Shown: one piece after another, positions 1 through 10,454 of the stretch
How positions within the stretch are numbered: position 1 is the stretch's first letter
Layout of the letters: every line of letters starts with the position of its first letter
NCBI GenBank assembly: GCA_017311185.1
Contig: JAESUZ010003165.1
Location: 248,001 to 312,000, forward strand
Direction of reading: 5' to 3'
Source: Proteles cristata cristata
Lineage: Eukaryota; Chordata; Mammalia; Carnivora; Hyaenidae
DNA length: 64,000 bases
Made by a program: the position numbers and the translations under genes
The notes under the pieces: model-generated
Told to the model about the DNA's origin: nothing
What the model saw: only the letters and a program-made list of their open reading frames with translations
Databases searched by the model: none

Positions 1-93
1 CATTTAACAAGAACCATTAGCCCAGAGCTGAGTAATAGCAAGCCTTTTTTATATAACAAAATTATCCTCATTCTCAAAACCTCTAGCCAGAAA

Positions 94-94
94 A

Positions 95-152
<58 letters not shown>
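94..152. repeat. (CA)n microsatellite
   Basis: About 29 CA units with one T interruption near 101. Uninterrupted runs this long are usually length-polymorphic in mammals. It is free-standing and not part of a SINE, unlike the CA tract at 56.47 kb. Confidence 0.97.
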
Positions 153-153
<1 letters not shown>

Positions 154-277
154 CATTTGAGATTCTGATTAATGACTTGAGGAAAGTAAATAGAATAAAT
201 TGAAATGAATTCTTACATGTAGGATAATTTCAAGTGCATTCCTTTCCCCAATTATACACATATTAGTGTTATCTTAA

Positions 278-486
278 ATTTTAACGTTTATTAATTTTTG
301 AGAGAGAGACAGACAGACAGTGTGAGTGGGGGAGGGGGAGGAGAAGGAGACACAGAATCTGAAGCAGGATCCAGGTTCTGAACTGTCAGCACAGAGCCTG
401 ATGAGGGGCTCAAACCCACGAATCACAAGATTGTGTGGTCTGAGCCAAAGGGGGATGCTTAACCGACCCAGCCACCAAGGTGGCTC
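278..486 (-). mobile_element. Felid-type tRNA-derived SINE
   Basis: Read on the minus strand, this has the tRNA-like head (box-A-like TGGCTCAG segment, box-B-like GGTTCGAG segment), the unique body, a CT-rich tract and an AAATAAA tail. These SINEs are short non-autonomous retroposons copied by L1 machinery. Many substitutions are visible, for example in the head (ccaccaaggtggc), so it is not recent. A plus-strand copy starts only about 30 bp downstream, giving two opposed copies in 460 bp. Confidence 0.93.
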
Positions 487-517
487 AGTGTTATTTTATT
501 TTAAAATAAATTTTGGG

Positions 518-667
518 TGGGGTACCTGGTTAAGTGTCTGACTTTGGCTTAGGTCATGATCTTGCTGTTCATGAGTTTGAGCCCACGTCAGGCTCTGTGC
601 TGATAGCTAGGAGCCTGGAGCCTGCTTCAGATTGTGTCGCCATCTCTCTGTCCCTCCCCTGTTCGCA

Positions 668-704
<37 letters not shown>

Positions 705-735
705 AAATATAAAAAATAAAAGACTAAAAAAAAAT
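518..735 (+). mobile_element. Felid-type SINE, diverged
   Basis: The head is degraded (ggggtacctggttaagtgtctg; the first GGTGGCTCAG box is partly lost), but the body and the TCTGTCTG/TCTC tract are clear. The tail is AAATATAAAAAATAAA. The CT tract has grown into a short (TCTG)n(TC)n microsatellite at about 667-705. Confidence 0.9.
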
Positions 736-1340
736 TTAAATCGTTTTTGGGTGAGGATAAAAGTGATAGTCTTATTGTTTGAAATTTTGCATATTTTTAA
801 CAACTAAATTGCGTACAATTCAACAACTTGGATCTAAGAAATAGTAATATTTTCGTATGTTTCCTTTCTTCCAGTTATTTTGTATATATGATATAGAATA
901 TAAATATTTTATATGTATTTATACATTTATATTTATCTGTATGTCTATTATCATATAATACAAAATATTTATATTTTATTATATAAAATATTTGTATTCT
1001 ATATTATATAAAATATTTGTATTCTATATTATATAAAATATTTATATCACATATACATCATACATAGATATATAATTTCCACTTGTATTATTTATATTAT
1101 GGTCAGTTCTCTGTCTTGTTCCACAAAGGACTTGCAGTGAGAATCCAATGGACAGTTATTGCTTCTAAATGCCATTTAGAACAGAGAGAATTCACGTCTC
1201 ACAGGCAAATATTTTGATTTAGTGCATTAGTTTAGGGCTGGGTTTAATAAGTTTCTTTGCAGAAGTGTATGATGTAGACTGATTGTCATGGCCAAAATGG
1301 TGATGGAGTGCATCAGACTTTCTATATCAATCCCATAACT
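736..1340. other. AT-rich non-coding DNA with tandem repeat
   Basis: Very AT-rich to about 1090 (see the 25-bp repeat), then ordinary unique sequence. No reading frame, RNA or recognisable transposon was seen from 1091 to 1340. Confidence 0.6.
981..1045. repeat. 25-bp AT-rich tandem repeat
   Basis: A unit beginning atataaaatatttgtattc recurs at 981, 1006 and 1031, a period of 25 bp and about 2.6 copies. It is almost perfect between the first two copies. It sits inside a longer AT-only zone (860-1090). Confidence 0.85.
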
Positions 1341-1578
1341 CAGGGGCTAGCAGACTGTACCCCCGGGGTCAATCTAGCTGTCACCTGCTTTTGCAAATAA
1401 AGTTTTACTAGAACACAGCCACACCCATTTGTTTTTGCATTAACCATAGCTGCTTCCGTTCTACCATGGCAGAGTTCAGTTGCAGTAGAATGATCGTAAC
1501 AGAGACTGTAAGGTCTGCAAAGCCTGAAATATGTATAGTCTGGCTGGCCCATTACAGAAAAAGTGTGCTGACCACCCT
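1341..1578 (+). mobile_element. Non-autonomous hAT-like (Charlie-type) DNA transposon
   Basis: A 238-bp unit bounded by imperfect inverted ends: 'caggggctagcagact' on the left and the reverse complement of 'gtgtgctgaccacccct'-like sequence on the right. Internal landmarks include 'gcaaataaagttttactagaac' and 'cagagactgtaaggtctgcaaagcc', typical of an old mammal-wide MER-class hAT element. The exact subfamily name is not certain. Strand is arbitrary. An open frame on the minus strand inside it is a chance frame. Confidence 0.75.
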
Positions 1579-2569
1579 CACCCCCATCTAACTCCCAGAA
1601 GAAAAATACACTCTATGTATCCAGCTCTCCCCTCCTTCGTATTTGTTTTGGCTTGGTTAGGTTTTTAGCTGCCATAATCTGAGTTTCCAAATCAATATGT
1701 CCATGTTGAATTATTAGAGATTTAGGGACACACTACAATCTGTTTTGCTTTTGTTTTGCTCTTTCTGCTTCAAGGTGGTGCTGAGGGGTGAGAGAGGTAA
1801 AGGCAGCCTAACAGAAACAGTTCAGATTTGGAGAAAAATCTAGAAGAGCCCCTCCAATATATGCCTAGGGTCCTAGTGTGACTACTTCTCAGAAGCTGTC
1901 CTTTCCGATCATGTTGTAAAGTAATTACCAGATCCTTAATTGGCAAAAGTCAAATCTATAGGGGGAGTACTGTTTCGGAGTAGAATGCAGAAAGCCACAA
2001 GAGGTTCTTGCCCTAACAATGAGAAGAAGCCAAATAATTTACAAACCATGACTTTTCTTGAACACTTCTTGGGCTTAAAGAAGCAGGGCAATCAGGTGAA
2101 CCAAATTCCAAATGGACCAGCCTTCTGGGAGGAGGGGACACAGGAAATGTTTCGTCTTTAGCGGAGTGTGGGAAGAAGAGATGTCTGTCATAAAGGCTAA
2201 GAGGAAAAGAGCTAAACTTGTAGCAAATTCTTCAAATCTGACCATGGGCTAGCATGACAGGGTAACTGGAAGCCACAGGCAAAGGGGAGTCCGCATCCTA
2301 GCAAGCTCTTCTTGGCGGGTATCCACAGGACGGGAGGCTGGAGAGAGCCCGTGCAGTGGCGCGTGCATGCGAGTGGTGCTCAGCTGCTCGTAGGGGACTA
2401 GCATTAACCATGTTCACGTCCCTGGACCTGCCTCCCATGAAAAAAAAAAAAAAAAGCCCTATAGGGAAGCAGGGAACACTCAGGTGTAGGAGTTAAGGCA
2501 AAGACCCATCCTGTTATGATTCACTCACAGTGTCTTCAGGCTCATCACCTCTGTCCCATCCAACTCATC
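1579..2569. other. Unique non-coding DNA
   Basis: No repeat or gene recognised. It includes a poly(A) run at about 2441-2455 and a small GC-richer patch near 2310-2400. The short open frame at 1940-2161 lacks any recognisable domain. Confidence 0.5.
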
Positions 2570-3050
2570 AATACCTGGCCCTTCTTAAAATTTTTCAGTC
2601 TCTCCATACCCTACAGGGTGAAGTCCAAACTCCTCAGCATGGCAGAAAACCATACCCACTACCTTTCAAATGCTCCCCCCACCCGCACCTAGGCCCACCC
2701 TAATCCCATACTCCAGCCTCACTGAACAAATTGACGCCACACCATCACCAACAACCTGCAGCTTTTACACTTCAGTGCCTAATATGCCTCAGCCAGTCCT
2801 CCTGGAAGATCTTTCCCTGCCTCTTCCATCTGGTAAACTTACATTTGCTTTTATGCTTAAGCATTTGCTCTCCTGTGAAATCTCTGAGCACTAGCCCCAG
2901 TTGTGCTGCCCATTGTCTCCCTGACAAGCTGTGATACCCTCAAGGTAGAGCTACTGATCTCATTGTGTGGTATTCCCAGCAGAAACTTCGGTCCCTACCT
3001 CACTGCCTGGCACATAGTAGATGTCCAATGTGTGCTGACTAAACTTTAAG
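2570..3050 (+). mobile_element. LINE2 (L2) 3' end
   Basis: Order and wording match an L2 3' region: 'cagggtgaagtccaaactcctcagc' (about 2617-2641), the 'ggaagatctttccctgcctcttcc' part, and a terminal 'cactgcctggcacatagtagatgtccaat' near 3002. L2 is an ancient mammalian LINE, long inactive. Two overlapping open frames here are repeat-derived noise. Confidence 0.82.
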
Positions 3051-3205
3051 CCTGACATGAAGACACAGACACGACACCTCTTTCCACATCTCAGATGAAA
3101 GAAATGATTAAATGTTAATGATTAGTGTTCCCAATAGGAGGCATCCCAGTTCTCCAGTTTAAGATAAAATCTATTCTTCTGTTTCTATTTAAGAACTCTG
3201 AGGGA

Positions 3206-3412
3206 GGGGTGCCTGGGTGGCTCAGTCAGTTAAGTGTCTGATTTTTGGATCAGGTCATGATCTCACAGTTCATGAGCTAAAGCCCTGCATCGGGCTCTGT
3301 GCTGACAGCTCAGAGCCTGGAGCTGCTTCAGATTCTGTGTCTCCATCTCTCTCTGCCCCTCCCCTGCTCTTCCTCTGTCTCAAAAACAAATAAATATTTA
3401 AAAAAAAAATTT
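3206..3412 (+). mobile_element. Felid-type SINE
   Basis: Complete copy from the 'gggtgcctgggtggctcag' head to the 'caaaaacaaataaatatt' A-rich tail. Flanks 'aagaactctgaggg' (3191-3204) and 'aagagttctagagg' (3413-3426) look like a decayed TSD. Confidence 0.95.
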
Positions 3413-4467
3413 TAAGAGTTCTAGAGGAGAATTTAGGAAAAGGGAGCCAAATTTTCTCCTTATAGTTAGAGGACAGAAACCCTACATAAAGTCTTTTATA
3501 AGACAGTTTTTGCCACTCCAGCCTTTGGTGAGGTAGAGGAGCATCGTAATGGCATCGTGGCATTGCTAGAATTCTGTAGCAAGCTGCTTTTACTTGCCTA
3601 GGTCAAAGGCTTGTATCTAAGCCTTACCCATTCACGAGTAATTTCTGAAGGGTATGTGTTCAGTGATAGCACTCCTAAATGAATCCAAACACAGGCGATG
3701 CTTTAAAGAAAGAACAATGTGGTGATAATCACCATTTAATTTCAAGTGTTGCATATTTGTTTCAACAAATTTCAAAACATTTCCCAAGGGATTTTAAAGA
3801 AAGTCACCAAGTATGTTTAACAAAACAACATATGGAATGCTAATTTTGTTGTGATGCTATACTCTAATACAGCAAGAAACAGATTTTTCATAAAATCAGC
3901 AGATTTGCAAACACTAATTAAGAAACACTGAAAACTATCAAGGTCAATTTAAAAACCCATTTGAAAACAAATATTCCTAGTCTTGTTAGTTCTAGTAATT
4001 TCCCACTAGGGATTTACTGCTCATCAACCAACTTCCACCATGTAAGTCTTGCAGTAAAGGGAAATAAACAAAGGTTTACTTTTGATTTTCGGTACAAAGC
4101 TGAACAGTGGGGTTTGGGGGGTTGAGTGGAAATATCCATCTGCCTCTATCGGTACAATCTCTACTCGGGAATCTAAGATCTTTGGGGTATAGAATTTCCA
4201 CTTAGCTTAAGATATATCACTCCTCAGAGACTTTTCGGGAGTTCTGTGCATGCCATAAGGGAGTGTGCTGTAATGCTGTTAACTCCACGAGAACTCTCTG
4301 CCTTGCGTGGAGAGAGCAAGCAACCCCCAGAAATTAGTTTGACAAGTGAAACCTTGATGAATACTACCCCCTGCCCTGTGCCCAAGCCTTTTTCTGCCTC
4401 TCTGTTCATTGGCCATGTCACTGTTTGTCAGGTCCCTCCACCCAAAAAGCAGAGGGACTGTATAGAA

Positions 4468-4487
4468 ATACATACGCACGTATGTAT
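4468..4487. repeat. Short perfect inverted repeat
   Basis: Nine-bp arms 'atacatacg' and 'cgtatgtat' with a 2-base spacer. About 20 bp further on lies the alternating purine-pyrimidine stretch 'acacacgtgtgtgc'. Probably microsatellite-like drift. Confidence 0.85.
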
Positions 4488-5108
4488 TATGTGCACATGA
4501 ATATATACACACGTGTGTGCATCTGTTGCTTCCCAAATGCTCAGATTTTCAACCAGGGGGTATTGACTAAGTACTCACTTGGTCACCCTAGCTGTCTACT
4601 CAGGGCTACTCATTTCTTGTCACAGTTAACTCCATGCACAACGGATGAAGAGATGTATTACATTTACACTGTCTAAGAACAGATCCACCAATAACAAGCA
4701 CCAAGATGGCTTAAACAGGATAATTTACAACCAACTCCCCTTTTACCTAAGACCTCTAGACCAAAACCAAAAGAGGAGCCAATTTGAATCCAAGTTGCAA
4801 AGACCAAAAAAAATTGTATTGCATGTTGAAATTTTGTATTAAATAGTTCAACATACACTATTTTGTCTCTGAATGACTTGTCTTATTACGGAAAGGGCTT
4901 AGTGTAGTTTTGTTTGAAATAGGTGTAAGACTGGCTGAATTTGGGAAATTTATTGTTAAATGGAATTTGGCCAAAAGTTCCTATTGCGTCCCTTTTGATG
5001 AAATTGGATGTAAGGCAACATACATTTGAATAGGTCAGTCCTCTGGCCTACAGATCCCCCAACGCTGGACTGGCCGGATGAAGACCAAGAAGTCTTAAAA
5101 TAAAGATG

Positions 5109-5132
5109 TATATATAACAGATGTTATATATA
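5109..5132. repeat. 24-bp AT-rich palindrome
   Basis: Arms 'tatatataaca' and 'tgttatatata' (11 bp each) with spacer 'ga'. It can extrude as a cruciform in principle. Nothing nearby links it to a gene. Confidence 0.85.
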
Positions 5133-6009
5133 AGATGTAAATATAACATGCAGAGACAAAAACATATCGAAGCAAATGACATGAAGTTTAGTCAAACGTG
5201 TTGACTGATTCCGTGAGGAACACTACCTCATAAACAAACAAACCTGCTCTTCTCACTTCCTTCATTTCACTTCACTGCTTATGATAAACATGAGGAGAAT
5301 CTTGGACTATGGGGTGGGAACAACAATCTTAGCCAATGAGGGGCTCTGTTAGACTGAATTCACTCTTACGTCTAGAGTTTTTGCCTACAGACACAAACAG
5401 CACAGCTACTAAGACACAAGACATTGGAAGTTTTAAAACATTATTTATTGCTGAGTCCAAAACACTAAAACATCACAGCACAGTGATTGCCAAATCTAAA
5501 TTAGAGTCTGTGGGATTTTTAAAAGTTTCTCTTCAGGGGAACATTTCAGCTCTATGGAGAGGTGTGATAACGTAAGAAGATGGAGCATCTGGCTGGAGAC
5601 CAATTTGCCTGTGAGCCCAAACCAAGTGGACCCATATGGACAGCTTTTATAAAATCATAAACGGTAAAGCTGAAGAAAACTCTAGGCTTAGACTGCTTTA
5701 TGGCATCAATAATTAAACTTGACTCATTGCACTCAGGGGGTTCTAACAAATTCTGACTAAAACTAAAGAATTTTCAAATAATCTATGTTTTATTTATTCA
5801 TGTTTATCCATAGTTATTTTTTTTTCATTTCTCTGCTTTTGTTTGGATGTTTAAAAATTCAGAGCTACTCAAGGACTTTGCTTAAATGCTCAATGATAAA
5901 TCCCATGTCTTTCTTCCATGAGAGAGAAACAAAACATTAACGAGACAGATAACAAAGTTCCAGAGACAGAATAGGAATAGCAAAATCAAAGACTAGAACT
6001 GGTGCATTT

Positions 6010-6585
6010 TCATTTTACTCTGGTAAAGTACATATAACATAAAATGCCCATTTTAACCATTTTTGAGTATACGATTGCATTAAGTACATTCATAATGTTA
6101 TACAACCATCACCACTATTTCCAAAATGTTTTTTATCATCCTAAAGGGAAACTTTGAACCCATTAAATAATAACTCCCCACTCTCATTCCACCCCTAGTA
6201 ACCTCTAGTTTACTTTCTGTCTCTATGAGTTTGTCTATTCTAGGTACCTCATATAAGTGGAATCATACAGTATTTGCCCTTTTATGTCTCGCTTATTCAC
6301 TTAGCATAATATTTTCAAAGTTCATCCATGTTGTGCATGTATCAGGATTTCATTCCTTTTTATGGCTGAAAAAATTCCATCGTATGCGACATTTTGTTCA
6401 TATATTCATCTGTAATGGACACTTGAGTTGTTTCCACCTATTGGTTATTATGAATAACGTTGCTATGATCGCTGGTGTACGAGTATCTCTTTGAGTGTTT
6501 GCTTCTGTCTCATTGGAGTACATACCTACTGGATTACTGGACTGAATTACTGGGCCACATAGTAATTCTACCTTTAACTTCTTTT
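6010..6585 (-). mobile_element. Old LINE1 (L1M), outer element, 3' part
   Basis: Antisense L1 sequence: the plus strand shows the usual reversed 3' UTR and ORF2 end ('catataacataaaatgcccattttaacc', 'atggctgaaaaaattcc', 'ataacgttgctatgatcgc'). It is interrupted at about 6585 by the poly(T) start of a second L1 and resumes at 8590. High divergence and no open ORF2 indicate age. Confidence 0.85.
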
Positions 6586-6855
6586 TTTTCCCCATCACCT
6601 ATTTCAGTCATCACCCCCACCACCACCTCCCCTCTGATAACCATCAGTTGGTTCTCTATAGTTAAGAGTTTGTTTCTTGATTTGTCTTTTTCTTTTTTCT
6701 TTGCTTTTTTGTTTTGTTTCTTAAATTCCAATTATGATTGAGACCATATGGCATTTGTCTTTCTCTGGTTGATTTATTTCGCTTAGTATTATACTCTCTA
6801 GCTCTATCCATGATGTAGCAAATGGCAAAATTTCATTCTTTTTTATGGCTGAATA

Positions 6856-6908
6856 ATATTCCATTATATATACAATATTCCATTTGTTTATTATATATAA
6901 TGGAATAT
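6856..6908. repeat. 17-bp perfect inverted repeat in the inner L1
   Basis: Arms 'atattccattatatata' (6856-6872) and 'tatatataatggaatat' (6892-6908), spacer 19 bp. It arises in the 'ttccattatatata' part of the L1 and continues into a TA/TG-rich tract to about 6950. Confidence 0.9.
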
Positions 6909-7409
6909 ATATGTAACATATATATGCATGGAATACATATATATGTATGCCATCTCTTCTTTATCCAATCACCAGTTAATGGACATTTGAGCTGCTTTGA
7001 TAGTTTGGCTATTTTAAATAATGCTGCTATAAACATAGGGGTTCGTGTATCCCTTTGAATTAGTAGTTTCACATTTTGGGGGGTAAATACTCCGTAGTGT
7101 GATTACTGGATCATAGGGTAGTTCTAGTTTTAACTTTTTGAGAAACCTCCATACTGTTTTCTACGGTAGTTATACCAGTTTGCATTCTCACCAACAGGTC
7201 ACCAGGTTTCCTTTTTCTACATCCTAACACTTGTTTTTTGTATTGTTGATTTTAGACATTCTGGCAGGTGTGAGGTGGCATCTCATTGTGGTTTTGATTG
7301 CATTTCCATGATGATGAGTGATGTTCAGCATCTTTTCTGTCTGTTGGCCCTCTGGATGTCTTCTTTGGAGAAATGTCTGTTCATGTCTTTTGCCCATGTT
7401 TTAAATGGA

Positions 7410-7727
7410 TTATCTGTTTTTTGGGTGTTGAGTTGTAATAAGTTCTTTATATACTTTGGATAAGAACCCTTTATTAGATACGTCATCTGAAAAATCTTCT
7501 TTCTCCCATTCCATAGGTTGCCTTTTAGTTATGTTGATCATTTCCTTCACTGTGCAGAAGAAGCTTTTTATTTTAATGAAGTCCCAGTAGTTTATTTTTG
7601 CTTTTGTTTTCCTTGCCTCCAGGGACATATCTACATAAATGTCATGGTAAATGTCAGAGCAATTACTGCCTTGCTCTCTTCTAGAATTTTTGTTGTTTCC
7701 AATCTCACATTTAGGTCTTTGAATCAT
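7410..7727 (-). pseudogene. LINE1 ORF2 C-terminal fragment (105 open codons)
   Basis: The minus frame retains L1 ORF2 wording such as 'KAKINYWDFIKIKSFFCTVKE' followed by a RQP-EWEK segment. This is the conserved region between reverse transcriptase and the C-terminal Cys domain. It is a decayed remnant: neighbouring frames are broken, a SINE lies upstream in the same element, and no catalytic box is present. Confidence 0.8.
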
Positions 7728-7934
7728 TTAGAGTTTACTTTGTGTATTGTGTAAGTGGTCCAGTTTCATGCTTTTACATGTAGCTATCTAGTTTCCCCAA
7801 CACCATTTGAGGAAGAGACTGTCTTTTTCCCATTGTATATTTATTCCTCCTTTGTAGAAGATTAACTGATCATATAATTGTGGGTTATATTTCTGGGTTT
7901 TCTATTCTTTCATTAATCTATGTGTCTATTTTTT

Positions 7935-8154
7935 TTTAACTTTTTGTAAATATTTATTTTGGGGCGGGGAGAGACAGAGACAAAGCATGAGTGGGGGAGA
8001 GGCAGAGAGAGAGAGGGAGACACAGAAACTGAAAGCAGGCTCCAGGCTCTGAGCCATCAGCACCGAGCCCAACACGGGGCTCAAACTCACAAGCTGTGAG
8101 AACATGACCTAAGCTGAAGTCAGACACTTAACTGACTGAGCCACTCCGGTGTTC
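7935..8154 (-). mobile_element. Felid-type SINE nested in L1
   Basis: Flanked by a 16-bp perfect TSD 'ctatgtgtctattttt' (7918-7933 and 8155-8170). Removing one TSD and the SINE restores continuous L1 sequence. The right-hand head (ccactccggtgttcct) carries a few changes. Confidence 0.97.
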
Positions 8155-8589
8155 CTATGTGTCTATTTTTATGCCAGGGCCATACTATTTTCATTACTAC
8201 CCCTTTGTAATGTAACTTGAAATCTGATATTGAAATGATGATACCTACCGTTTTATTCTACTTTTTGAAGACTGCTTTGACTATTTGGGGGTCTTTTGTG
8301 GTTCCATACAAATTTTAGGATTGTTTGTTCTAGTTCTGTGAAAAATGTTGTTGGCATTTTGACAAGGGTTGTATCAAATCTGTAGATTGCTTTGGGCGAT
8401 ATAGACATTATACTAATATTTATTCTTCCAATCTATGAGCTTGAAAGTTCTTTCCATTTCTTTGCATTGTCTTGAATTTCTTTTATCAATGTCTTATAGC
8501 TTTTAGAGTACAGATTATTCACCTCTTTGGTTAAATTTATTCCTAGATATTTTATTGGTTTTGGTGCAATTGTAAATGGGATTGCCAGT

Positions 8590-9585
8590 GCTTAACTTTT
8601 TGAAAAACTGCTAAACTGTTTTCCACAGTAGCTGTACTATTTTACATTCCCACATTACATACAGGTTTCATTTTCCCCATATGTTTACCAACACTTGTTA
8701 TTTTCTGTTTCGTGTTTTTACACTTGTTTGTGTGATTATTGACTATTTGCATATCTTCTTCTGAGGAATGTCTATTTAAGTCCTCTGCCCATTTTTTGAA
8801 CCAGATTGCTTGTTGTTGAGTTGTAGGAGTTCTTGATACATTCTAAATATCAATCCCTTATCAGATATCTGATTTTTAAATATGTTCTCCCCTTCTACGG
8901 GTTGCCTTCTCACTCTTTTGATAGTGGTTTTTGGAATACTAAAGTTTTAATTTTGATGAAGCTCATTTCATCTGTATTTTTTTTTATTTTGCTACCTGTA
9001 AAATGATCATATCCAAAAAATCATTGCCTAAAACCATGGAGGTTTTACCCTATTTTTTTTTCAAACAGTATTATAATATTAGGTCTCACATTTTAGGTTT
9101 GGATCCATTTTGAGTTAATGTGCGTATATGGCAAAACTTTTGCATGTGGCTACGCAACACCTTGGCTGGACAGATTGTCCTCCCCCCACCATTGAATGGT
9201 CTTGGGACCTGCATTGATAATCAACAATTGATCACATATATAAGGATTTATTTAATATATGAGGGACAGCCATGAACTGCCTGTCCTTATACTGGTACCA
9301 CACTGTTTTGATTACTACAGCTTTATAATATGTTTGGAGACTGGGAGGTGTGCATCCTCCAACTTCATCCTTCTTTTTTTAGATTATTGCAGCTATTCAG
9401 AGTCCCCTTAGGACTTTTATTTCCTCAGGAAAAAAAAAAAGTGCCAGAGATATTACACTGAATCCATCCATCACTTTGGGTATTATGTCATCTTAATATT
9501 GTCTTCCTATTATTGAACATACTATGTCTTTGAATTACTTATGTTTTCTTTAATTTCTTTCAATGCAGTTATTTTTCTATGTTTT
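8590..9585 (-). mobile_element. Old LINE1 (L1M), outer element, continuation
   Basis: Continues the 6010-6585 fragment: 'actgctaaactgttttccacagtagctgtac', 'tgaggaatgtctatttaagtcctctgcccattttt', 'tctttaatttctttcaatgcag' are antisense ORF2 landmarks in the right order. It ends where a MIR begins. Confidence 0.85.
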
Positions 9586-9589
9586 TACA

Positions 9590-9830
9590 AATACTTATTT
9601 GGCATTTACTCTATCCTGGGAACTATACTTAAGTGTTTACAAGTATTGAGTTATTTATCCCCTCTTCACATCCCCATAAAGAGCAATTTTAACTTGATTT
9701 TATGAATAAAGAAACTGAAAGAGAAAGAGGTTAAGTAACTGCCCAGGGTCACAGAGCTGATAGTGCAGAACTGGGATTTAAACCCAGGCAGTCTTGCTCT
9801 GGAGTCCAAGTTCAACTATGATGTTACATT
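9590..9830 (+). mobile_element. MIR SINE
   Basis: Near full-length mammalian-wide interspersed repeat: 'tgggaactatacttaagtg' tRNA-distal part, core 'gaggttaagtaactgcccagggtcacagagct', and 'gggatttaaacccaggcagtcttgctctggagtcc'. Confidence 0.9.
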
Positions 9831-10199
9831 CCCTTTCAAGCATTCATTCATTCAGCGAGCATTTCCACACTACAGGAAGCAGGCCCTGAGACAAAAGTTC
9901 ACGTAGAGTGATTTATTAAGGAAGTGCTCTCAGAAGAAACCCATTGAGGGCGTAAGAAAAACCAGATAGGGAAGGAGAAGATGCCAACCCGGAGTGTGAC
10001 TTCAGGTGAGGTCTCTGTCTCAGCCGTATACCATGAGAGCTGTGCAGTGTATGTCCACCTCAAGGCAAGAGCTTTGGACTCCTGCACTAGCTGGAGGTCA
10101 CTCTGTGGGGGACGTAAACTTCTAGACAATTCTAGCTCTTCACGTGGCTGAGATAAGTGGCTCCAGTGGTTCACGTTTAGTCCTCTCTAAAGAACATTA
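9831..10199. other. Unclassified, repeat-like sequence
   Basis: Phrases such as 'gatttattaaggaagtgctctcagaagaaacc' and 'gaggtcactctgtgggggac' look like an old interspersed repeat, perhaps LTR-derived. I could not assign a family. An open minus frame at 9899-10174 has no recognisable domain. Confidence 0.35.
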
Positions 10200-10213
10200 G
10201 GAATATAAGTTGG

Positions 10214-10440
10214 GGGGCGCCTGGGTGGCTTAGTCGGTTAAGCGTCCGACTTTCGCTTGGGTCATGATATCACGGTTCGTGGGTTCGACCCCCGCGTCGG
10301 GCTCTGTGCTGACTGCCAGCTCAGAGCCTGGAGCCTGTTTCAGTCTGTGACTCCCTCTCTCTCTGACTCTCCCCTGCTCACGCTGTCTCTCTCTCTCTCC
10401 TAGAAATAAATAAAACATTAAAAATTTTTTTTTAAAAAAA
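10214..10440 (+). mobile_element. Young felid-type SINE with 14-bp perfect TSD
   Basis: TSD 'ggaatataagttgg' at 10200-10213 and 10441-10454 is perfect. CpG dinucleotides are retained in the head (gcgtccgac, cccgcgtcgg). The tail is the variant 'cctagaaataaataaaacatt', shared with the copies at 13358 and 15780, and defines a subgroup. A 3-nt change (actgccagctcag) is also shared with them. Probably among the youngest insertions here. Confidence 0.97.
10226..10291 (+). promoter_or_regulatory. SINE internal RNA polymerase III promoter (A and B boxes)
   Basis: In this well-preserved copy, 'tggcttagtcgg' (10226-10237) corresponds to the tRNA A box and 'ggttcgaccc' (10282-10291) to the B box, about 45 bp apart. 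This is the split promoter inherited from the parent tRNA. Whether this copy is transcribed is unknown. Confidence 0.5.
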
Positions 10441-10454
10441 GGAATATAAGTTGG

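Larger units (their letters stand above)
3427..6009. other. Unique AT-rich non-coding DNA
   Basis: About 2.6 kb with no transposon I can name and no convincing exon. Open frames overlap on both strands around 4224-4536 without recognisable domains or codon pattern. It contains two short perfect palindromes (4468-4487 and 5109-5132). Confidence 0.5.
6586..8589 (-). mobile_element. Carnivore LINE1, inner 5'-truncated element
   Basis: It begins with a T-rich run (the poly(A) tail on minus) and then an antisense 3' UTR and ORF2 C-terminal region ('gattgagaccatatggcatttgtctttctctg', 'gctgctataaacatagggg', 'gtgtgaggtggcatctcattgtggttttgat'). It ends near 'ttggtgcaattgtaaatgggatt'. Flanks 'tttaacttct' (about 6572) and 'cttaactttttg' (about 8592) fit a decayed TSD in the outer L1. 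A SINE at 7935-8154 is inserted in it. Confidence 0.85.

Noticed and set aside
94..152. CRISPR-like array or telomeric repeat
   Set aside because: It is a plain dinucleotide run without spacers, in a mammalian genome.
278..486. tRNA gene in the SINE heads
   Set aside because: The A-box and B-box-like words are SINE promoter remains; no cloverleaf with matching acceptor stem follows.
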